From Propionibacteriales bacterium (lineage in GTDB: Bacteria; Actinomycetota; Actinomycetes; Propionibacteriales; Nocardioidaceae), in assembly GCA_026392465.1 (NCBI GenBank), contig JAPLCA010000016.1:93299-157298 (forward strand): DNA of 64,000 nucleotides, in the 5' to 3' direction. Position 1 is the stretch's first letter. Each line of letters begins with the position of its first letter. Of this stretch, positions 16,416 through 25,542 are shown piece by piece. The translations under genes and the position numbers were made by a program. The notes beneath the pieces are model-generated. The model had not been told where the DNA came from and searched no databases. It saw only the letters and a program-made list of their open reading frames with translations.

Positions 16416-17561
16416 ATGGCACAGGAGCGTCCGGAGGACCGTTACGACTGGCTCTACGGTTCCGACGGCGGACGTGGGGAGCCCGCACCCACGCGACAGC
16501 AGCCCGCCACGTCGAGACGACGGGGTGACGACCTGCCGCCGCCGAACCTGCCGCCGCCGGGCGGCGGGCGCACCGAGCGCGGTCGTGAGCGCTCCGGGGG
16601 CGGCCGACGTCGCGGCAAGGCCCGATGGGTCCTGCTGCTCCTGGTGGCGTGGCTCGCCTTCCTGGTGGGGACGCCGCTGTACGCCTACTCGACGTCCACG
16701 AAGGTGCCGTTCGAGCCCGAGGGCGACCGACCGGGCGAGCAGCCCGGCACGACCTTCCTGCTGGTGGGCTCCGACAGCCGCGCCGGCCTGAGCGCGCAGG
16801 AGCAGCGTGAGCTGGCGACGGGTGGCGACGGCGGCGGACGAGGCCGCACCGACACGATCATGCTGCTGCACACGGGCGCCGGTCCCTCGACGCTCGTCTC
16901 GATCCCGCGCGACTCGATGGTGCAGGTGCCGGGATACGGCACCACGAAGATCAACGCCGCCTACGCCTACGGCGGTCCGGCCCTGCTGACGCAGACGGTC
17001 GAGCAGAACACCGGCATCCGGGTCGACGACTACGTCGAGATCGGCTTCGGCGGCCTGGTCAAGGTCGTCGACGCGCTCGGCGGCGTGGAGATCTGCCCGA
17101 AGGAGGCGATCAAGGACCGCGACTCCGGGCTGGACGTGAAGGCGGGCTGCCAGGAGGCCGACGGCCGGACCGCCCTCGCGTACTCCCGCAACCGGCACAG
17201 CTACGCGACGCAGGACATCCAGCGCGTGCAGAGCCAGCGCGAGGTCATCGCGGGCATCGCGCGCAAGGCTGCGTCGCCGTGGACGATCATCAACCCGGTC
17301 CGCTACTGGGGCGTGAACACCGGCGCCGCGTCGGCCGTGCAGATCGGCGAGGGCACCGGCCCGTACGCGCTGCTGAAGTTCGCCCTCGGGCTGCGCTCGG
17401 CGATGGGCGACGGCGGCCAGAGCTGCACGGTGCCGCTCGCGGACTTCTCGGTGCGCTGGGACCCCGAGCGCAGCAAGCAGCTCTTCGACCTGATCGCCGC
17501 CGACCGCACGGGCAGCATCGGAAAGCTCTGCACACCCGACGGGCTGCCCCCGAAGAGCTGA
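16416..17561 (+). CDS. LytR-CpsA-Psr (LCP) family protein 3
   Basis: A 381-aa LCP protein of the simple type: a long cytoplasmic Pro/Arg/Gly-rich tail (about 1-68), one membrane helix (about 69-90) and the extracellular LCP domain with TFLLVGSDSRAGLS, GRTDTIMLLHTG, LVSIPRDSMVQVPGYG and ALAYSRNRHSYATQD. It corresponds best to Rv3267 by position and layout and differs from the two neighbouring four-helix paralogues. It is transcribed divergently from them across a 187-nt gap (16229-16415). It ends 25 nt from the convergent flavin reductase gene. Confidence 0.9.
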   Translation: MAQERPEDRYDWLYGSDGGRGEPAPTRQQPATSRRRGDDLPPPNLPPPGGGRTERGRERSGGGRRRGKARWVLLLLVAWLAFLVGTPLYAYSTSTKVPFEPEGDRPGEQPGTTFLLVGSDSRAGLSAQEQRELATGGDGGGRGRTDTIMLLHTGAGPSTLVSIPRDSMVQVPGYGTTKINAAYAYGGPALLTQTVEQNTGIRVDDYVEIGFGGLVKVVDALGGVEICPKEAIKDRDSGLDVKAGCQEADGRTALAYSRNRHSYATQDIQRVQSQREVIAGIARKAASPWTIINPVRYWGVNTGAASAVQIGEGTGPYALLKFALGLRSAMGDGGQSCTVPLADFSVRWDPERSKQLFDLIAADRTGSIGKLCTPDGLPPKS

Positions 17562-17586
17562 CGGAGCGGTCTGGGCGAGCGGCGTC

Positions 17587-18150
17587 TCAGACCTGTCGGC
17601 CCACCGTGCGATAGGTGCGGTCGTGGTAGACGAGCGGCTCGCCGACGGGCCCGAGCCGTACGTCGCGCACCTCGGCGACGACGACCACGGCCTCCCCCAC
17701 GGGGACGGTCGTGATCGGGACGCAGCGCAGCGACGCGACGGCACCCGGCAGCGTCGTCCCCTGCTCGTCGACCACCCAGCCCTGCTCCGGGGTGAAGCGC
17801 TCCCCTGCCGACCTGCCGTAGGCGTCGGCGACGTCGACCAGGTCGGCGGGCAGCAGGTGCACGTCGAGCGCGTCGGCCGCGACGACCACCTGGGCGGTCC
17901 GGCTGCTGGTGAGCACCGAGAACGAGAGGGCCGGTGGGTGGGCGGACACCGAGGCCACGCTCGAGGCCGTGAGCCCGACCGGGCCGTCCGGTCCGAGCGC
18001 CGTGACGACGGCGACACCCGTCGCGTGCCGTCGGAACGCGGCCTTCAACAGCTCGGCACGACCGTCGCCGTCGGCGCCTCCCGAGCCTGGACGGTCGTCG
18101 GCGGCGTCCGGGCGTCGTGCTGCGTCTCGTGTGTCCACGCCCTCGACCAT
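17587..18150 (-). CDS. Flavin reductase family protein
   Basis: A 187-aa FMN-binding split-barrel protein of the flavin reductase-like family. Seen: a low-complexity N-terminus of about 30 residues, FRRHATGVAVVTALGPDGPVG, GLTASSVASVSAHPPALSFSV (the flavin-binding strand-turn), and a C-terminal PLVYHDRTYRTVG. Members supply reduced flavin to monooxygenases or act as standalone reductases; no partner oxygenase is next to it. It could share a transcript with the upstream acyl-CoA dehydrogenase (58-nt gap), but no functional link is evident. Confidence 0.87.
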   Translation of the reverse strand: MVEGVDTRDAARRPDAADDRPGSGGADGDGRAELLKAAFRRHATGVAVVTALGPDGPVGLTASSVASVSAHPPALSFSVLTSSRTAQVVVAADALDVHLLPADLVDVADAYGRSAGERFTPEQGWVVDEQGTTLPGAVASLRCVPITTVPVGEAVVVVAEVRDVRLGPVGEPLVYHDRTYRTVGRQV

Positions 18151-18208
18151 AGGACCTCGAGCGCACTCGAGGTCAACCCACGACGAGCCGCCGCGTCCCG
18201 GCCGTCGG

Positions 18209-19369
18209 TCAGAGGGTCGACTGCACGCCCGCGAGGAGCTGGCGGGCCATGACGATGCGCTGGACCTGGTTCGTGCCCTCGTAGATCTGGGTGATCTTCG
18301 CGTCGCGCATCATCCGCTCGACGGGGTAGTCGCGGGTGTACCCGTAGCCGCCGAGCAGTTGGACGGCGTCGAGCGTCACCTGCATGGCGGTGTCGGACGC
18401 GAACGCCTTGGCAGCCGCACCGAAGAACGTCAGGTCGTCGTCGCCGCGCTCGGAGCGGCCCGCGGCGGCGTACGTGAGCTGACGGGCGGCCTCGACCTTC
18501 ATGCCCATGTCGGCGAGCATGAACTGCACGCCCTGGAAGTCGCTGATCGGCTTGCCGAACTGCTGGCGCTCCTGCACGTAGCCGAGCGCGTAGTCGAGGG
18601 CGCCCTGCGCGACGCCGACCGCCTGCGCGGCGATCGTGACGCGGGTGTGGTCGAGCGTCTGCATCGCGAGCGCGAAGCCCTGCCCGACGTCGCCGATGAT
18701 GCGGTCCTCGGGGATGCGCACGGAGTCGAGGTAGACCTCGCGGGTGGGCGAGCCCTTGATGCCGAGCTTCCTCTCGGGCGCACCGAAGGAGACGCCCTCG
18801 TCGGTCGCCTCGACGACGAACGCGGTGATGCCCTTGCTGCGCCTCGCCGGGTCGACCTGCGCGAGGACCGTGTAGAAGGCCGACTCGCCGGCGTTGCTGA
18901 TCCAGCGCTTGGTGCCGTCGAGCACCCAGTGGTCGCCGTCGCGGACGGCCCGGGTCTTCTGGTTGGCGGCGTCGGAGCCCGCGTCGGGCTCGGACAGGCA
19001 GTAGCTGAAGCCCTCCCCCGCGGCGAGCCGCGACAGGTAGTTCTTCTTGAGGGTCTCGTCGCCGCCGAGGATGACCGGCAGCGAGCCGAGCTTGTTCACG
19101 GCGGGGATCAGCGAGCTCGACACGCAGACCCGCGCGACCTCCTCGATGACGAGGACCGTGGCGAGGGCGTCGGCGCCGGCTCCCCCGTACTCCTCGGGCA
19201 CGTGGGGGGCGTGGAAGTCCGCGGCGACGAGCGCCTCGTGGGCCTCGCGCGGGTAGCGGGCCTCCTCGTCGACCTGCGCGGCGTACGGCGCGACCTTCGC
19301 CTCGGCGACGGCGCGGACGGCCTCGCGGATGGCCTGGTGCTCCTCTGACAGCACGAACATGTCGGTCAC
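18209..19369 (-). CDS. Acyl-CoA dehydrogenase
   Basis: FAD-dependent acyl-CoA dehydrogenase (386 aa) catalysing alpha,beta-oxidation of an acyl-CoA. The N-terminal helical domain, the middle barrel with [19 protein letters not shown] and [13 protein letters not shown], and the C-terminal helical domain with [20 protein letters not shown] and [10 protein letters not shown] (catalytic Glu) are all present. It resembles FadE25 of mycobacteria, which also sits near purE/purK. GTG 19369 and ATG 19360 (MFVLSEEH) are both possible starts. A candidate operator lies 40 nt upstream. Chain-length preference is unknown. Confidence 0.92.
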   Translation of the reverse strand: MTDMFVLSEEHQAIREAVRAVAEAKVAPYAAQVDEEARYPREAHEALVAADFHAPHVPEEYGGAGADALATVLVIEEVARVCVSSSLIPAVNKLGSLPVILGGDETLKKNYLSRLAAGEGFSYCLSEPDAGSDAANQKTRAVRDGDHWVLDGTKRWISNAGESAFYTVLAQVDPARRSKGITAFVVEATDEGVSFGAPERKLGIKGSPTREVYLDSVRIPEDRIIGDVGQGFALAMQTLDHTRVTIAAQAVGVAQGALDYALGYVQERQQFGKPISDFQGVQFMLADMGMKVEAARQLTYAAAGRSERGDDDLTFFGAAAKAFASDTAMQVTLDAVQLLGGYGYTRDYPVERMMRDAKITQIYEGTNQVQRIVMARQLLAGVQSTL

Positions 19370-19409
19370 GGCTACGGCTCCGAATCCCTGGGTGAGACAA
19401 CGCTCATGT

Positions 19410-19429
19410 TTAGTTGGACGACCTAGTAA
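19410..19429. promoter_or_regulatory. Imperfect palindrome upstream of acyl-CoA dehydrogenase
   Basis: TTAGTTGGACGACCTAGTAA: arms TTAGTTGG and CCTAGTAA match at six of eight positions around a 4-nt centre, in the divergent gap between the dehydrogenase (start 19369) and the gene at 19492. Size and AT-rich ends resemble TetR-family operators that control fatty-acid oxidation genes. The regulator is unknown. Confidence 0.35.
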
Positions 19430-19491
19430 TCGTACGTCGCGACGCCACGACTCGGGCTGCCGGGTCCCGTGGGGTCGCCCACACTGGTGCC

Positions 19492-20082
19492 GTGACGACC
19501 CAGCGCTTCGACGGACACATCACCGGCCTCGGCACCGCGAGCGGCACACGCGTCGTGGTTGGCATCTGGGACCGCAGCCCGTACGGCGCCTTCGCCGACG
19601 CGATGGTGGAGCGGCCCGACGGCCACCGCGTCCTGCTCGCGCCGGACGAGCGGATCGCCGGCCTCGTCTCGGCGACCTACACGTTCGACGACGTCCGGGT
19701 CGTGCCCGTCGCGGTCGACGGCTGGGGCGTCCTGGCCGGTCCGCTGGAGGCGCACTGGGTCCCCGGCGCGCGCGCCCCGATCGGCTGGCTCCTGCAGGCC
19801 GTGCCCGGGCCGCTCGGACGGCTCGAGGCGTGGGCCCGGTTCTGCGACCCGATCGCGCGGCGGGTCATGCCGGGCGTGCGCACCCACGGCACCGCGGGCC
19901 ACGGCCGGACGGAGTGGTACGCCGCGGCGGACGCGTGGCGCGTCGCGGCCGCGACCATCAGCTGGGACGGCGAGGACCTCGGCCCGCTCGCCCCCGTCGA
20001 CCCGCCCGTCCGCTTCGGCTTCGGCTCGGCACCCCGCACGCCCACCCTCACCCGCGTCACGTCCTTCATCCGCGACCACTGA
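19492..20082 (+). CDS. Hypothetical protein
   Basis: A 196-aa soluble protein that I do not recognise. No signal peptide, membrane helix or cofactor motif is visible. Notable stretches are [19 protein letters not shown] near the N-terminus, a Trp-rich middle ([21 protein letters not shown]) and a C-terminal Asp/Pro-rich [16 protein letters not shown]. The strand alternation suggests a beta-rich fold. The GTG at 19492 has no clear Shine-Dalgarno; a weak CACACT hexamer lies 6 nt upstream. It runs in the same direction as the PPOX flavoprotein and mqo, which start 51 nt and about 850 nt downstream. Confidence 0.7.
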   Translation: MTTQRFDGHITGLGTASGTRVVVGIWDRSPYGAFADAMVERPDGHRVLLAPDERIAGLVSATYTFDDVRVVPVAVDGWGVLAGPLEAHWVPGARAPIGWLLQAVPGPLGRLEAWARFCDPIARRVMPGVRTHGTAGHGRTEWYAAADAWRVAAATISWDGEDLGPLAPVDPPVRFGFGSAPRTPTLTRVTSFIRDH

Positions 20083-20120
20083 GTCGCGTCGACCGCCTCC
20101 CCGCGGGCCGCACGGCGTCC

Positions 20121-20126
20121 TAGGGT
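20121..20126 (+). promoter_or_regulatory. Candidate -10 element for PPOX flavoprotein
   Basis: TAGGGT ending 7 nt before the ATG at 20134, supporting that start over the GTG at 20125. Confidence 0.45.
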
Positions 20127-20133
20127 GACCGAC

Positions 20134-20763
20134 ATGGGACGCATCCACGACCTCGACGAGCTGCGCGCCGTCCTCGGCGCACCGATGCCGCGCGCGGCGT
20201 CGAAGGACCGCGACCGCCTGCACCCTGAGCACGTCGCCTGGCTCGACGCGTCGCCGTTCTGCCTGCTCGCGACCTCGGGCGCCGACGGCACGTGCGACGT
20301 CTCGCCGAAGGGCGACCCCGCCGGGTCCCTGGTGCACGTCGTCGACGAGCACACGCTGGCGATCGCGGAACGGCCCGGGAACCGCCGGGCCGACGGGTAC
20401 GCGAACGTGCTCACGAACCCGCACGTCGGGCTGCTGTCGGTCGTGCCCGGACGCGGCGACACGCTGCGCGTCAACGGCACCGCCCGACTGCTGCGCACCG
20501 ACGACGACCCGCCGGCGTACGTCGACGCCCTCGTCGTGCGCGGGCACCGGCCGGTGCTGGTGTGCGAGGTCAGCGTCGAGCAGGTGTTCTTCCACTGCTC
20601 CAAGGCGTTCCTGCGCTCCCACCTCTGGGAGCCCGACACCTGGCACCCCGACGCCGTCCCCTCGCGATCGGAGATCGCGCACGCGCTCGAGCGCTCGGAC
20701 CAGACGCTCGAGGAGGTCCGCGCCTACTACGAGGGCCCCGGCTACCAGGCGCAGCTCTACTGA
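20134..20763 (+). CDS. FMN-dependent PPOX-type flavoprotein (MSMEG_1061-like)
   Basis: A 209-aa protein of the pyridoxamine-5'-phosphate oxidase-like split barrel superfamily. The core LDASPFCLLATSGADGTCDVSPKGDPAG and the GNRRADGYANVLTNPHVGLL segment are typical of the MSMEG_1061 subfamily, with a C-terminal cap FHCSKAFLRSHLWEPDTW. These bind FMN or F420 and probably reduce small substrates; the substrate is unknown. The start at 20134 (MGRIHDLDELR) is supported by a leaderless-type -10. Confidence 0.85.
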   Translation: MGRIHDLDELRAVLGAPMPRAASKDRDRLHPEHVAWLDASPFCLLATSGADGTCDVSPKGDPAGSLVHVVDEHTLAIAERPGNRRADGYANVLTNPHVGLLSVVPGRGDTLRVNGTARLLRTDDDPPAYVDALVVRGHRPVLVCEVSVEQVFFHCSKAFLRSHLWEPDTWHPDAVPSRSEIAHALERSDQTLEEVRAYYEGPGYQAQLY

Positions 20764-20846
20764 TGTCCGCGCCGCACCACCCGACACGGCCGGCGCGACG
20801 AAGATCACACCCGATCCCGACCATGTCACACCATTTCGACTCGCCC

Positions 20847-20861
20847 CGTACCCCCGGTACG
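20847..20861. promoter_or_regulatory. Perfect short palindrome upstream of mqo
   Basis: CGTACC-CCC-GGTACG, 68 nt before the mqo start. A perfect 6+3+6 inverted repeat in the untranslated gap could be an operator. Two TCACAC copies (20805-20810 and 20826-20831) lie just upstream of it. Confidence 0.3.
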
Positions 20862-20928
20862 AGAGACCCTGGAAGGCGCAGCAGACGTCGACCACGTCGG
20901 TGCCCCGGTGACCCCAGGAGACCTTGCG

Positions 20929-22446
20929 TTGAACTCGCCCACCCCCGCCACCCGCCCGTCCGCCACCCCTGAGCGCATCACGACCGACGTGCTCCTCGTG
21001 GGCGCCGGGATCATGAGCGCCACGCTCGGCTCGCTGCTGAAGTCGCTGCAGCCCGACTGGTCGATGACGCTGCTGGAGCGGCTGGACCAGCCCGGCCTGG
21101 AGAGCTCCGGCCCGTGGAACAACGCCGGCACCGGCCACTCCGCGCTCTGCGAGCTCAACTACACGCCGCAGACCGCCGACGGCGGCGTCGACGTCTCGAA
21201 GGCCGTCACGGTCAACGAGCAGTTTCAGCTCTCGCGCCAGTTCTGGGCGCACGGGGTCGACAACGGACTGCTGAAGGACCCGTCGTCGTTCATCAACCCC
21301 GTCCCGCACGTCAGCTTCGTGCGCGGCACGGAGAACGTCGACTACCTGCGCAAGCGCTACGACGCGCTCGCCGGCCACCCGCTCTTCGCGGGCCTGGAGT
21401 GGGTGCACGACCACGACGAGTTCGCCCGCCGCCTCCCGCTCATGGCCGAGGGTCGCGACCCGTCCGAGGACGTCGCGGTCAGCTGGACCGACCACGGGAC
21501 CGACGTCGACTTCGGCTCGCTCACCGCGCAGCTGCTCGGCAACCTGACGAGCCAGGGCGCGGACATCCGGTACCGCCACCAGGTCAAGGGCCTCAAGCGC
21601 GACACCGACGGCACCTGGCGCGTCAAGGTCAAGGACCTCGACGACGGCCGCACGATCTGGATCTCGGCGAAGTTCGTCTTCGTCGGCGCGGGCGGTGGCG
21701 CGATCCAGCTCCTGCAGAAGGCGGGCATCGAGGAGATCAAGGGCTTCGCCGGCTTCCCGGTGAGCGGGGAGTTCATCCGCTGCCTCGACGAGACGGTCAC
21801 CGCGAAGCACGAGGCGAAGGTCTACGGCATGGCCGCAGTCGGCGCGCCGCCGATGTCGGTGCCGCACCTCGACACGCGCGTCATCGGCGGGCAGCGCTCG
21901 CTGCTGTTCGGCCCCTACGCCGGCTGGACGCCGAAGTTCCTCAAGGAGGGCTCGTTCACCGACCTGCCGCTGTCGGTGCGCCCGCACAACCTCATGCCCA
22001 TGGCCGCCGTCGGCGTGACGTCGTGGGGCCTCATCAAGTACCTGGTGCTCGAGCTGGCGAAGTCGCGTGGCCGCAAGGTCCAGGACCTGCAGGTCTTCGC
22101 CCCCCTCGCCGAGGAGGGCGACTGGGAGCTGATCACGGCCGGCCAGCGCGTCCAGGTGGTGCGCAAGAAGGGTCGCTTCGGCGGCTCGCTCGAGTTCGGC
22201 ACCACCGTCGTCAACGCCTCCGACGGCACCATCGCGGGCCTGCTGGGCGCCTCCCCCGGCGCGTCGACCGCCGTCGCAGCCATGCTCGACGTCCTGGAGC
22301 GCTGCTTCCCCGGGCAGATCGACGCCTGGCGGCCGCAGCTCAAGGAGATCGTGCCGTCCTACGGGGTCTCGCTCGGCGACAACCCGACGCTGTACTCGGA
22401 CCTGAAGACCTGGACCGACCGCTCGCTGGGCCTCACCCCCGCCTGA
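20929..22446 (+). CDS. mqo: Malate:quinone oxidoreductase
   Basis: Membrane-peripheral FAD enzyme (505 aa) oxidising malate to oxaloacetate and passing electrons to quinone; a TCA-cycle entry to the respiratory chain. The FAD loop [17 protein letters not shown] is near the N-terminus, followed by [20 protein letters not shown] (hallmark [17 protein letters not shown]) and C-terminal [15 protein letters not shown]. The start is the TTG at 20929: an AGGAG (20916-20920) is spaced 8 nt from it. The in-frame GTG at 20908 has no such site and would add seven residues. It is followed by a large perfect palindrome acting as a probable bidirectional terminator with purE. Confidence 0.95.
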   Translation: MNSPTPATRPSATPERITTDVLLVGAGIMSATLGSLLKSLQPDWSMTLLERLDQPGLESSGPWNNAGTGHSALCELNYTPQTADGGVDVSKAVTVNEQFQLSRQFWAHGVDNGLLKDPSSFINPVPHVSFVRGTENVDYLRKRYDALAGHPLFAGLEWVHDHDEFARRLPLMAEGRDPSEDVAVSWTDHGTDVDFGSLTAQLLGNLTSQGADIRYRHQVKGLKRDTDGTWRVKVKDLDDGRTIWISAKFVFVGAGGGAIQLLQKAGIEEIKGFAGFPVSGEFIRCLDETVTAKHEAKVYGMAAVGAPPMSVPHLDTRVIGGQRSLLFGPYAGWTPKFLKEGSFTDLPLSVRPHNLMPMAAVGVTSWGLIKYLVLELAKSRGRKVQDLQVFAPLAEEGDWELITAGQRVQVVRKKGRFGGSLEFGTTVVNASDGTIAGLLGASPGASTAVAAMLDVLERCFPGQIDAWRPQLKEIVPSYGVSLGDNPTLYSDLKTWTDRSLGLTPA

Positions 22447-22458
22447 CCGCGCCTCGCA

Positions 22459-22531
22459 GTCCCCACGTTTCGGTACGTCATCGCCCGTTCCGCCGCACGG
22501 AACGGGCGATGACGTACCGAAACGTGGGGAC
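22459..22531. terminator. Perfect 34-bp inverted repeat between mqo and purE
   Basis: Arms 22459-22492 and 22498-22531 are exact reverse complements around the 5-nt loop CCGCA. It lies between the convergent mqo and purE genes, so it can serve as a two-way terminator. The arms are far longer than a normal terminator and are not followed by a T-run on either strand; a mobile palindromic repeat is an alternative. Confidence 0.7.
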
Positions 22532-22536
22532 GACGA

Positions 22537-23031
22537 CTAGCGGTCGCGGATGGCGGCGCCCTTGGCGCGGGCCGCCTCGGCGAGCGCGTCCTGGAAGTCG
22601 AGCACGCGCTGCGTGAGCTCGGGGTCGCCGACCGCGAGGATGCGTGCGGCGAGCAGGCCGGCGTTGCGGGCGTTGCCGATGGACACGGTCGCCACGGGCA
22701 CGCCGGCGGGCATCTGGACGATCGACAGCAGCGAGTCCATGCCGTCGAGGTACTTCAGGGGGACGGGCACGCCGATGACGGGCAGCGGCGTGACGGCGGC
22801 CAGCATGCCGGGCAGGTGCGCGGCGCCGCCGGCACCGGCCACGATCACCTCGAGACCGCGGGTGTGGGCGTCGCGCCCGTAGGCCAGCATCTCGTCGGGC
22901 ATGCGGTGCGCCGAGACGACGTCGGCCTCGTAGGCGATCCCCATCTCCTGACAGGCGAGGGCCGCGGCCTCCATGACCGGCCAGTCCGAGTCCGACCCCA
23001 TGACGATGCCCACGCGGGGCTGAGCGCTCAT
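22537..23031 (-). CDS. purE: 5-(carboxyamino)imidazole ribonucleotide mutase
   Basis: Class I PurE (164 aa), converting N5-CAIR to CAIR in purine synthesis. The phosphate loop [13 protein letters not shown], the catalytic-His motif SAHRMPDEM and [12 protein letters not shown] are all present. It works with PurK, encoded upstream on the same strand. The ATG at 23031 is preceded at 7 nt by TAGGGT, so it probably has its own leaderless promoter rather than sharing a message with purK across the 326-nt gap. Confidence 0.97.
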   Translation of the reverse strand: MSAQPRVGIVMGSDSDWPVMEAAALACQEMGIAYEADVVSAHRMPDEMLAYGRDAHTRGLEVIVAGAGGAAHLPGMLAAVTPLPVIGVPVPLKYLDGMDSLLSIVQMPAGVPVATVSIGNARNAGLLAARILAVGDPELTQRVLDFQDALAEAARAKGAAIRDR

Positions 23032-23038
23032 GCCGCCG

Positions 23039-23044
23039 ACCCTA
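23039..23044 (-). promoter_or_regulatory. Candidate -10 element for purE
   Basis: TAGGGT on the minus strand ends 7 nt before the purE ATG. Confidence 0.45.
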
Positions 23045-23225
23045 CCGCCGGGCCTCCTCCCTCCGGGATCGTGCCGTGCTGCTGCGCTGCCCCGGCCTGC
23101 GCTGGGGTGGCCTCCGAAGACGCGAACGCAGCATCGTGCATGCCTGTGGGGGTGGGGAGACGGATCCTTCTGCGTTCGTGTCGTCAGGGCAACGCGAACG
23201 CCGAGACATCTGCACCGACAGCGCG

Positions 23226-23245
23226 CTATCGGTGGATCTGCAAAC
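23226..23245 (+). repeat. Intergenic repeat copy (ATCGGTGGA family)
   Basis: CTATCGGTGGATCTGCAAAC resembles CCATCGGTGGACCAGCAAC at 29551 and, inverted, GTTGCACATCCACCGATGG at 29627-29645. All copies lie in non-coding DNA. Confidence 0.4.
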
Positions 23246-23357
23246 GCAGAACCTTGCCCTCAGAACACGCGAAGGAAGAATCGTGCGTCGAGGGCGGGCT
23301 CGGGCCAGACCCCGAGACCCCGGAAGATGGAGACGTCACCGCCCGAAGGCGGGGAGC

Positions 23358-24503
23358 TCAGCCGTCCTGGAGGAGGTCGCCGGCGCGGCGGGCGTCGGCA
23401 AGGACGGTGTCGAGGTCGTCGCCGGTGACGGTGACGTGCCCGACCTTGCGTCCGGGCTTCACGCCCTTGCCGTAGAGGTGCACCTTGGCGTGCGGGACGG
23501 CGGCGAGCACGACGGCCTGCTGGGCCTCGAGGTCCTGCACGGCGCCGCCGAGCACGTTGACCATGACGGTCCAGGCGTGGTGCGGCGTCGTGGGGCCGAG
23601 GGGCAGGTCGAGCACGGCGCGCAGGTGGTTCTCGAACTGGCTCGTGGCGGCGCCGTCGATGCTCCAGTGGCCGGTGTTGTGCGGACGCATCGCCAGCTCG
23701 TTGACGAGCACGCGTCCGTCGGCGGTCTCGAACAGCTCGACGGCGAGCATGCCGGTGACGCCGAGCTCGGTGGCGACCCGGACGGCGACGTCGGTGGCCT
23801 CCTGCGCGAGCGCGGGGTCGAGGTCGGGCGCGGGCGCGACGACCTCCTTGCAGATCCCGTCGACCTGGGTCGACTGCACGACCGGGTAGGCGACGACCTC
23901 GCCCGAGGGGGTGCGGGCGACCTGGGCGCTGAGCTCGCGGCGGAAGTCGACGAGCTCCTCGGCGATGATCTCGCGCCCCTCGGCGAGGGCGGTGGCCAGG
24001 ACCTCGGACGCCTCGTCGGCGCTGCGCACCACCCACACGCCCTTGCCGTCGTAGCCGCCGCGGGTGGTCTTGAGCACGGCCGGGTAGCCGAAGTCCTCGA
24101 GCTCCTCGAGCGCCTCCTCGACGTCGCGGGGCAGGAGCAGGAAGAGCGGGCAGGGCAGCCCGAGGACGCTGAGCCGCACCCGCATCTCACCCTTGTCCTG
24201 GGCGTAGAGCAGGGCGTCGGGCCCGGGCCGCGGCGCGTGGCCCTCGGCCTCGAGCGCCCGCAGGTGCTCCGGCGGGACGTGCTCGTGGTCGAAGGTGACG
24301 ACCGGGCTGCCGGCGCAGACGGCGCGCAGGTCGTCGAGGTCGGTGTGGTCGCCGACGAGGTGGTCGGGGACGACCTGGGCTGCGGAGACGTCGGGGCCCT
24401 CGGCCAGCAGCCGGATCCGCAGGCCCAGCGCGACGGCCGGGACCTGCATCATGCGGGCGAGCTGGCCGCCCCCGACGACGGCGAGGTGCGGTGTCAGCGG
24501 CAT
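23358..24503 (-). CDS. purK: N5-carboxyaminoimidazole ribonucleotide synthase
   Basis: ATP-grasp enzyme (381 aa) making N5-CAIR from AIR, bicarbonate and ATP. N-terminal AVVGGGQLARMMQVPAVALG, ATP-grasp strands with YPAVLKTTRGGYDGKGVWVV, and metal-ligand region RVLVNELAMRPHNTGHWSID are visible. The C-terminal small domain ends in the usual length. The ATG at 24503 is preceded at 6 nt by TATCCT. PurE acts next in the pathway and lies downstream on the same strand. Confidence 0.96.
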   Translation of the reverse strand: MPLTPHLAVVGGGQLARMMQVPAVALGLRIRLLAEGPDVSAAQVVPDHLVGDHTDLDDLRAVCAGSPVVTFDHEHVPPEHLRALEAEGHAPRPGPDALLYAQDKGEMRVRLSVLGLPCPLFLLLPRDVEEALEELEDFGYPAVLKTTRGGYDGKGVWVVRSADEASEVLATALAEGREIIAEELVDFRRELSAQVARTPSGEVVAYPVVQSTQVDGICKEVVAPAPDLDPALAQEATDVAVRVATELGVTGMLAVELFETADGRVLVNELAMRPHNTGHWSIDGAATSQFENHLRAVLDLPLGPTTPHHAWTVMVNVLGGAVQDLEAQQAVVLAAVPHAKVHLYGKGVKPGRKVGHVTVTGDDLDTVLADARRAGDLLQDG

Positions 24504-24509
24504 GCTCGC

Positions 24510-24515
24510 AGGATA
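24510..24515 (-). promoter_or_regulatory. Candidate -10 element for purK
   Basis: TATCCT on the minus strand, 6 nt before the purK ATG; leaderless layout. Confidence 0.4.
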
Positions 24516-24534
24516 TCGACCGCCACGGGCGGTG

Positions 24535-25542
24535 CTACCAGCGCCTGACGGTGCGCGGGCGGAACGCGCGACGCCTGCTGACCGTGATCGGCGAGACGTT
24601 CCCGAACCCGCGCAGCGGTCGCGGCGGCAGCGTCCGCATCTCGAACTCCTCGTCGGTCAGGTCGGCGGCCGTGGCGTCGTCGACGAGGACCCGGTTGCTG
24701 CGGGCGACGTGCGAGAGCCGGGCGGCGAGGTTGACGGGCGGGCCGAACACGTCGCCCAGGCGGCTGATCACCGAGCCGGTGGCCAGGCCGACGCGCACGT
24801 CGGGGAGGTCGTCTCGGGAGCCGATGTTCGCCACCAGCTCCAGGGCCGTGAGCGTGGCCTCGCGCGGGTCGGGGTTGACGAAGAGGACGGCGTCGCCGAG
24901 CGCCTTGATGACGCGACCGTCCCGCGACGTGACGACGTCGGTGCACCGGGTCTCGAAGTTCTCGACCAGCTCGCCGAGGCGCACGTCGCTGAGCGTGTTG
25001 GTCATGGCCGTGAACCGGGAGAGGTCGGCGAAGCCGATGCTCATGGTGGTCGAGAGCAGCTCGGCGTCGACCGCACCGAGCGCCTCGAGCCGGCCCGCGG
25101 CCGCCGCGAGGTGGCGGCGCCAGGCGTAGAGCAGGAGCCGGTCGAACCCGGGGGCGACGTGCTCGGCGATCGCGACCGCGCTCTCGAGCCGGCTGCTCGC
25201 CCGTCCGGCCTCGACGTCGGCCTCGACCTGGTCGACGATCGTCTGCACCTCCCAGTCCGCGAGCCGGGCGAGCGTCTGGCCGAGCGCGCGCGTCATGCGG
25301 AAGATGGTGCGCTCCTCCAGCAGCCCCTCCTCGAACGCAGCGGCGGCCAGGCGCGCCGCGGCGACGTCGTGCTCGCCGTACGCGGGCACGTCGCCGCTGT
25401 CGGCGAAGCCGAGCGAGCGCCAGAGCCGCTCGGCGCGCTCGAGGTCGAGCCCGGCCAGCTCGGCGACCTGCTCGCCGGTGAGCTCCATCCCCTCGTGGAG
25501 GATCAGCCGGGCGAGCTCGTCGCGCAGGTCAGACCGACTCAT
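24535..25542 (-). CDS. Class III adenylate cyclase with N-terminal regulatory domain
   Basis: A 335-aa soluble class III nucleotide cyclase (ATP to cAMP). The N-terminal 150 residues resemble the helical regulatory domain of Rv1264-type pH-sensing cyclases. The catalytic domain starts near 165 with [14 protein letters not shown] (first metal Asp), continues with [12 protein letters not shown] (substrate Lys and second metal Asp) and [15 protein letters not shown] (transition-state Asn and Arg). All six catalytic positions look intact, so activity is expected. It overlaps the PH-domain gene by 14 nt, suggesting one transcript from birA or the PH gene onward. What it signals to is unknown. Confidence 0.9.
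   Translation of the reverse strand: MSRSDLRDELARLILHEGMELTGEQVAELAGLDLERAERLWRSLGFADSGDVPAYGEHDVAAARLAAAAFEEGLLEERTIFRMTRALGQTLARLADWEVQTIVDQVEADVEAGRASSRLESAVAIAEHVAPGFDRLLLYAWRRHLAAAAGRLEALGAVDAELLSTTMSIGFADLSRFTAMTNTLSDVRLGELVENFETRCTDVVTSRDGRVIKALGDAVLFVNPDPREATLTALELVANIGSRDDLPDVRVGLATGSVISRLGDVFGPPVNLAARLSHVARSNRVLVDDATAADLTDEEFEMRTLPPRPLRGFGNVSPITVSRRRAFRPRTVRRW

Larger units (their letters stand above)
23032..23357. other. Gene-free spacer between purE and purK
   Basis: 326 nt with no plausible gene and visibly lower GC than its surroundings. It holds the purE -10 (23039-23044), a hairpin CACCGACAG/CTATCGGTG (near 23214-23234) and one copy of a repeat seen again at 29.5 kb. GCGTTCG/CGAACGC inverted short words also occur around 23170-23215. 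Confidence 0.6.

Noticed and set aside
13161..18017. A single 1618-codon open frame on the minus strand
   Set aside because: Only its last 494 codons are the LCP protein; the rest is in other frames of the LCP, flavin reductase and opposite-strand genes and has arginine/proline-rich, high-GC shadow composition.
23032..23357. Structured RNA gene or riboswitch before purE
   Set aside because: Only short hairpins are visible; a leaderless -10 directly before purE leaves no leader to regulate, and no known riboswitch core was recognised.
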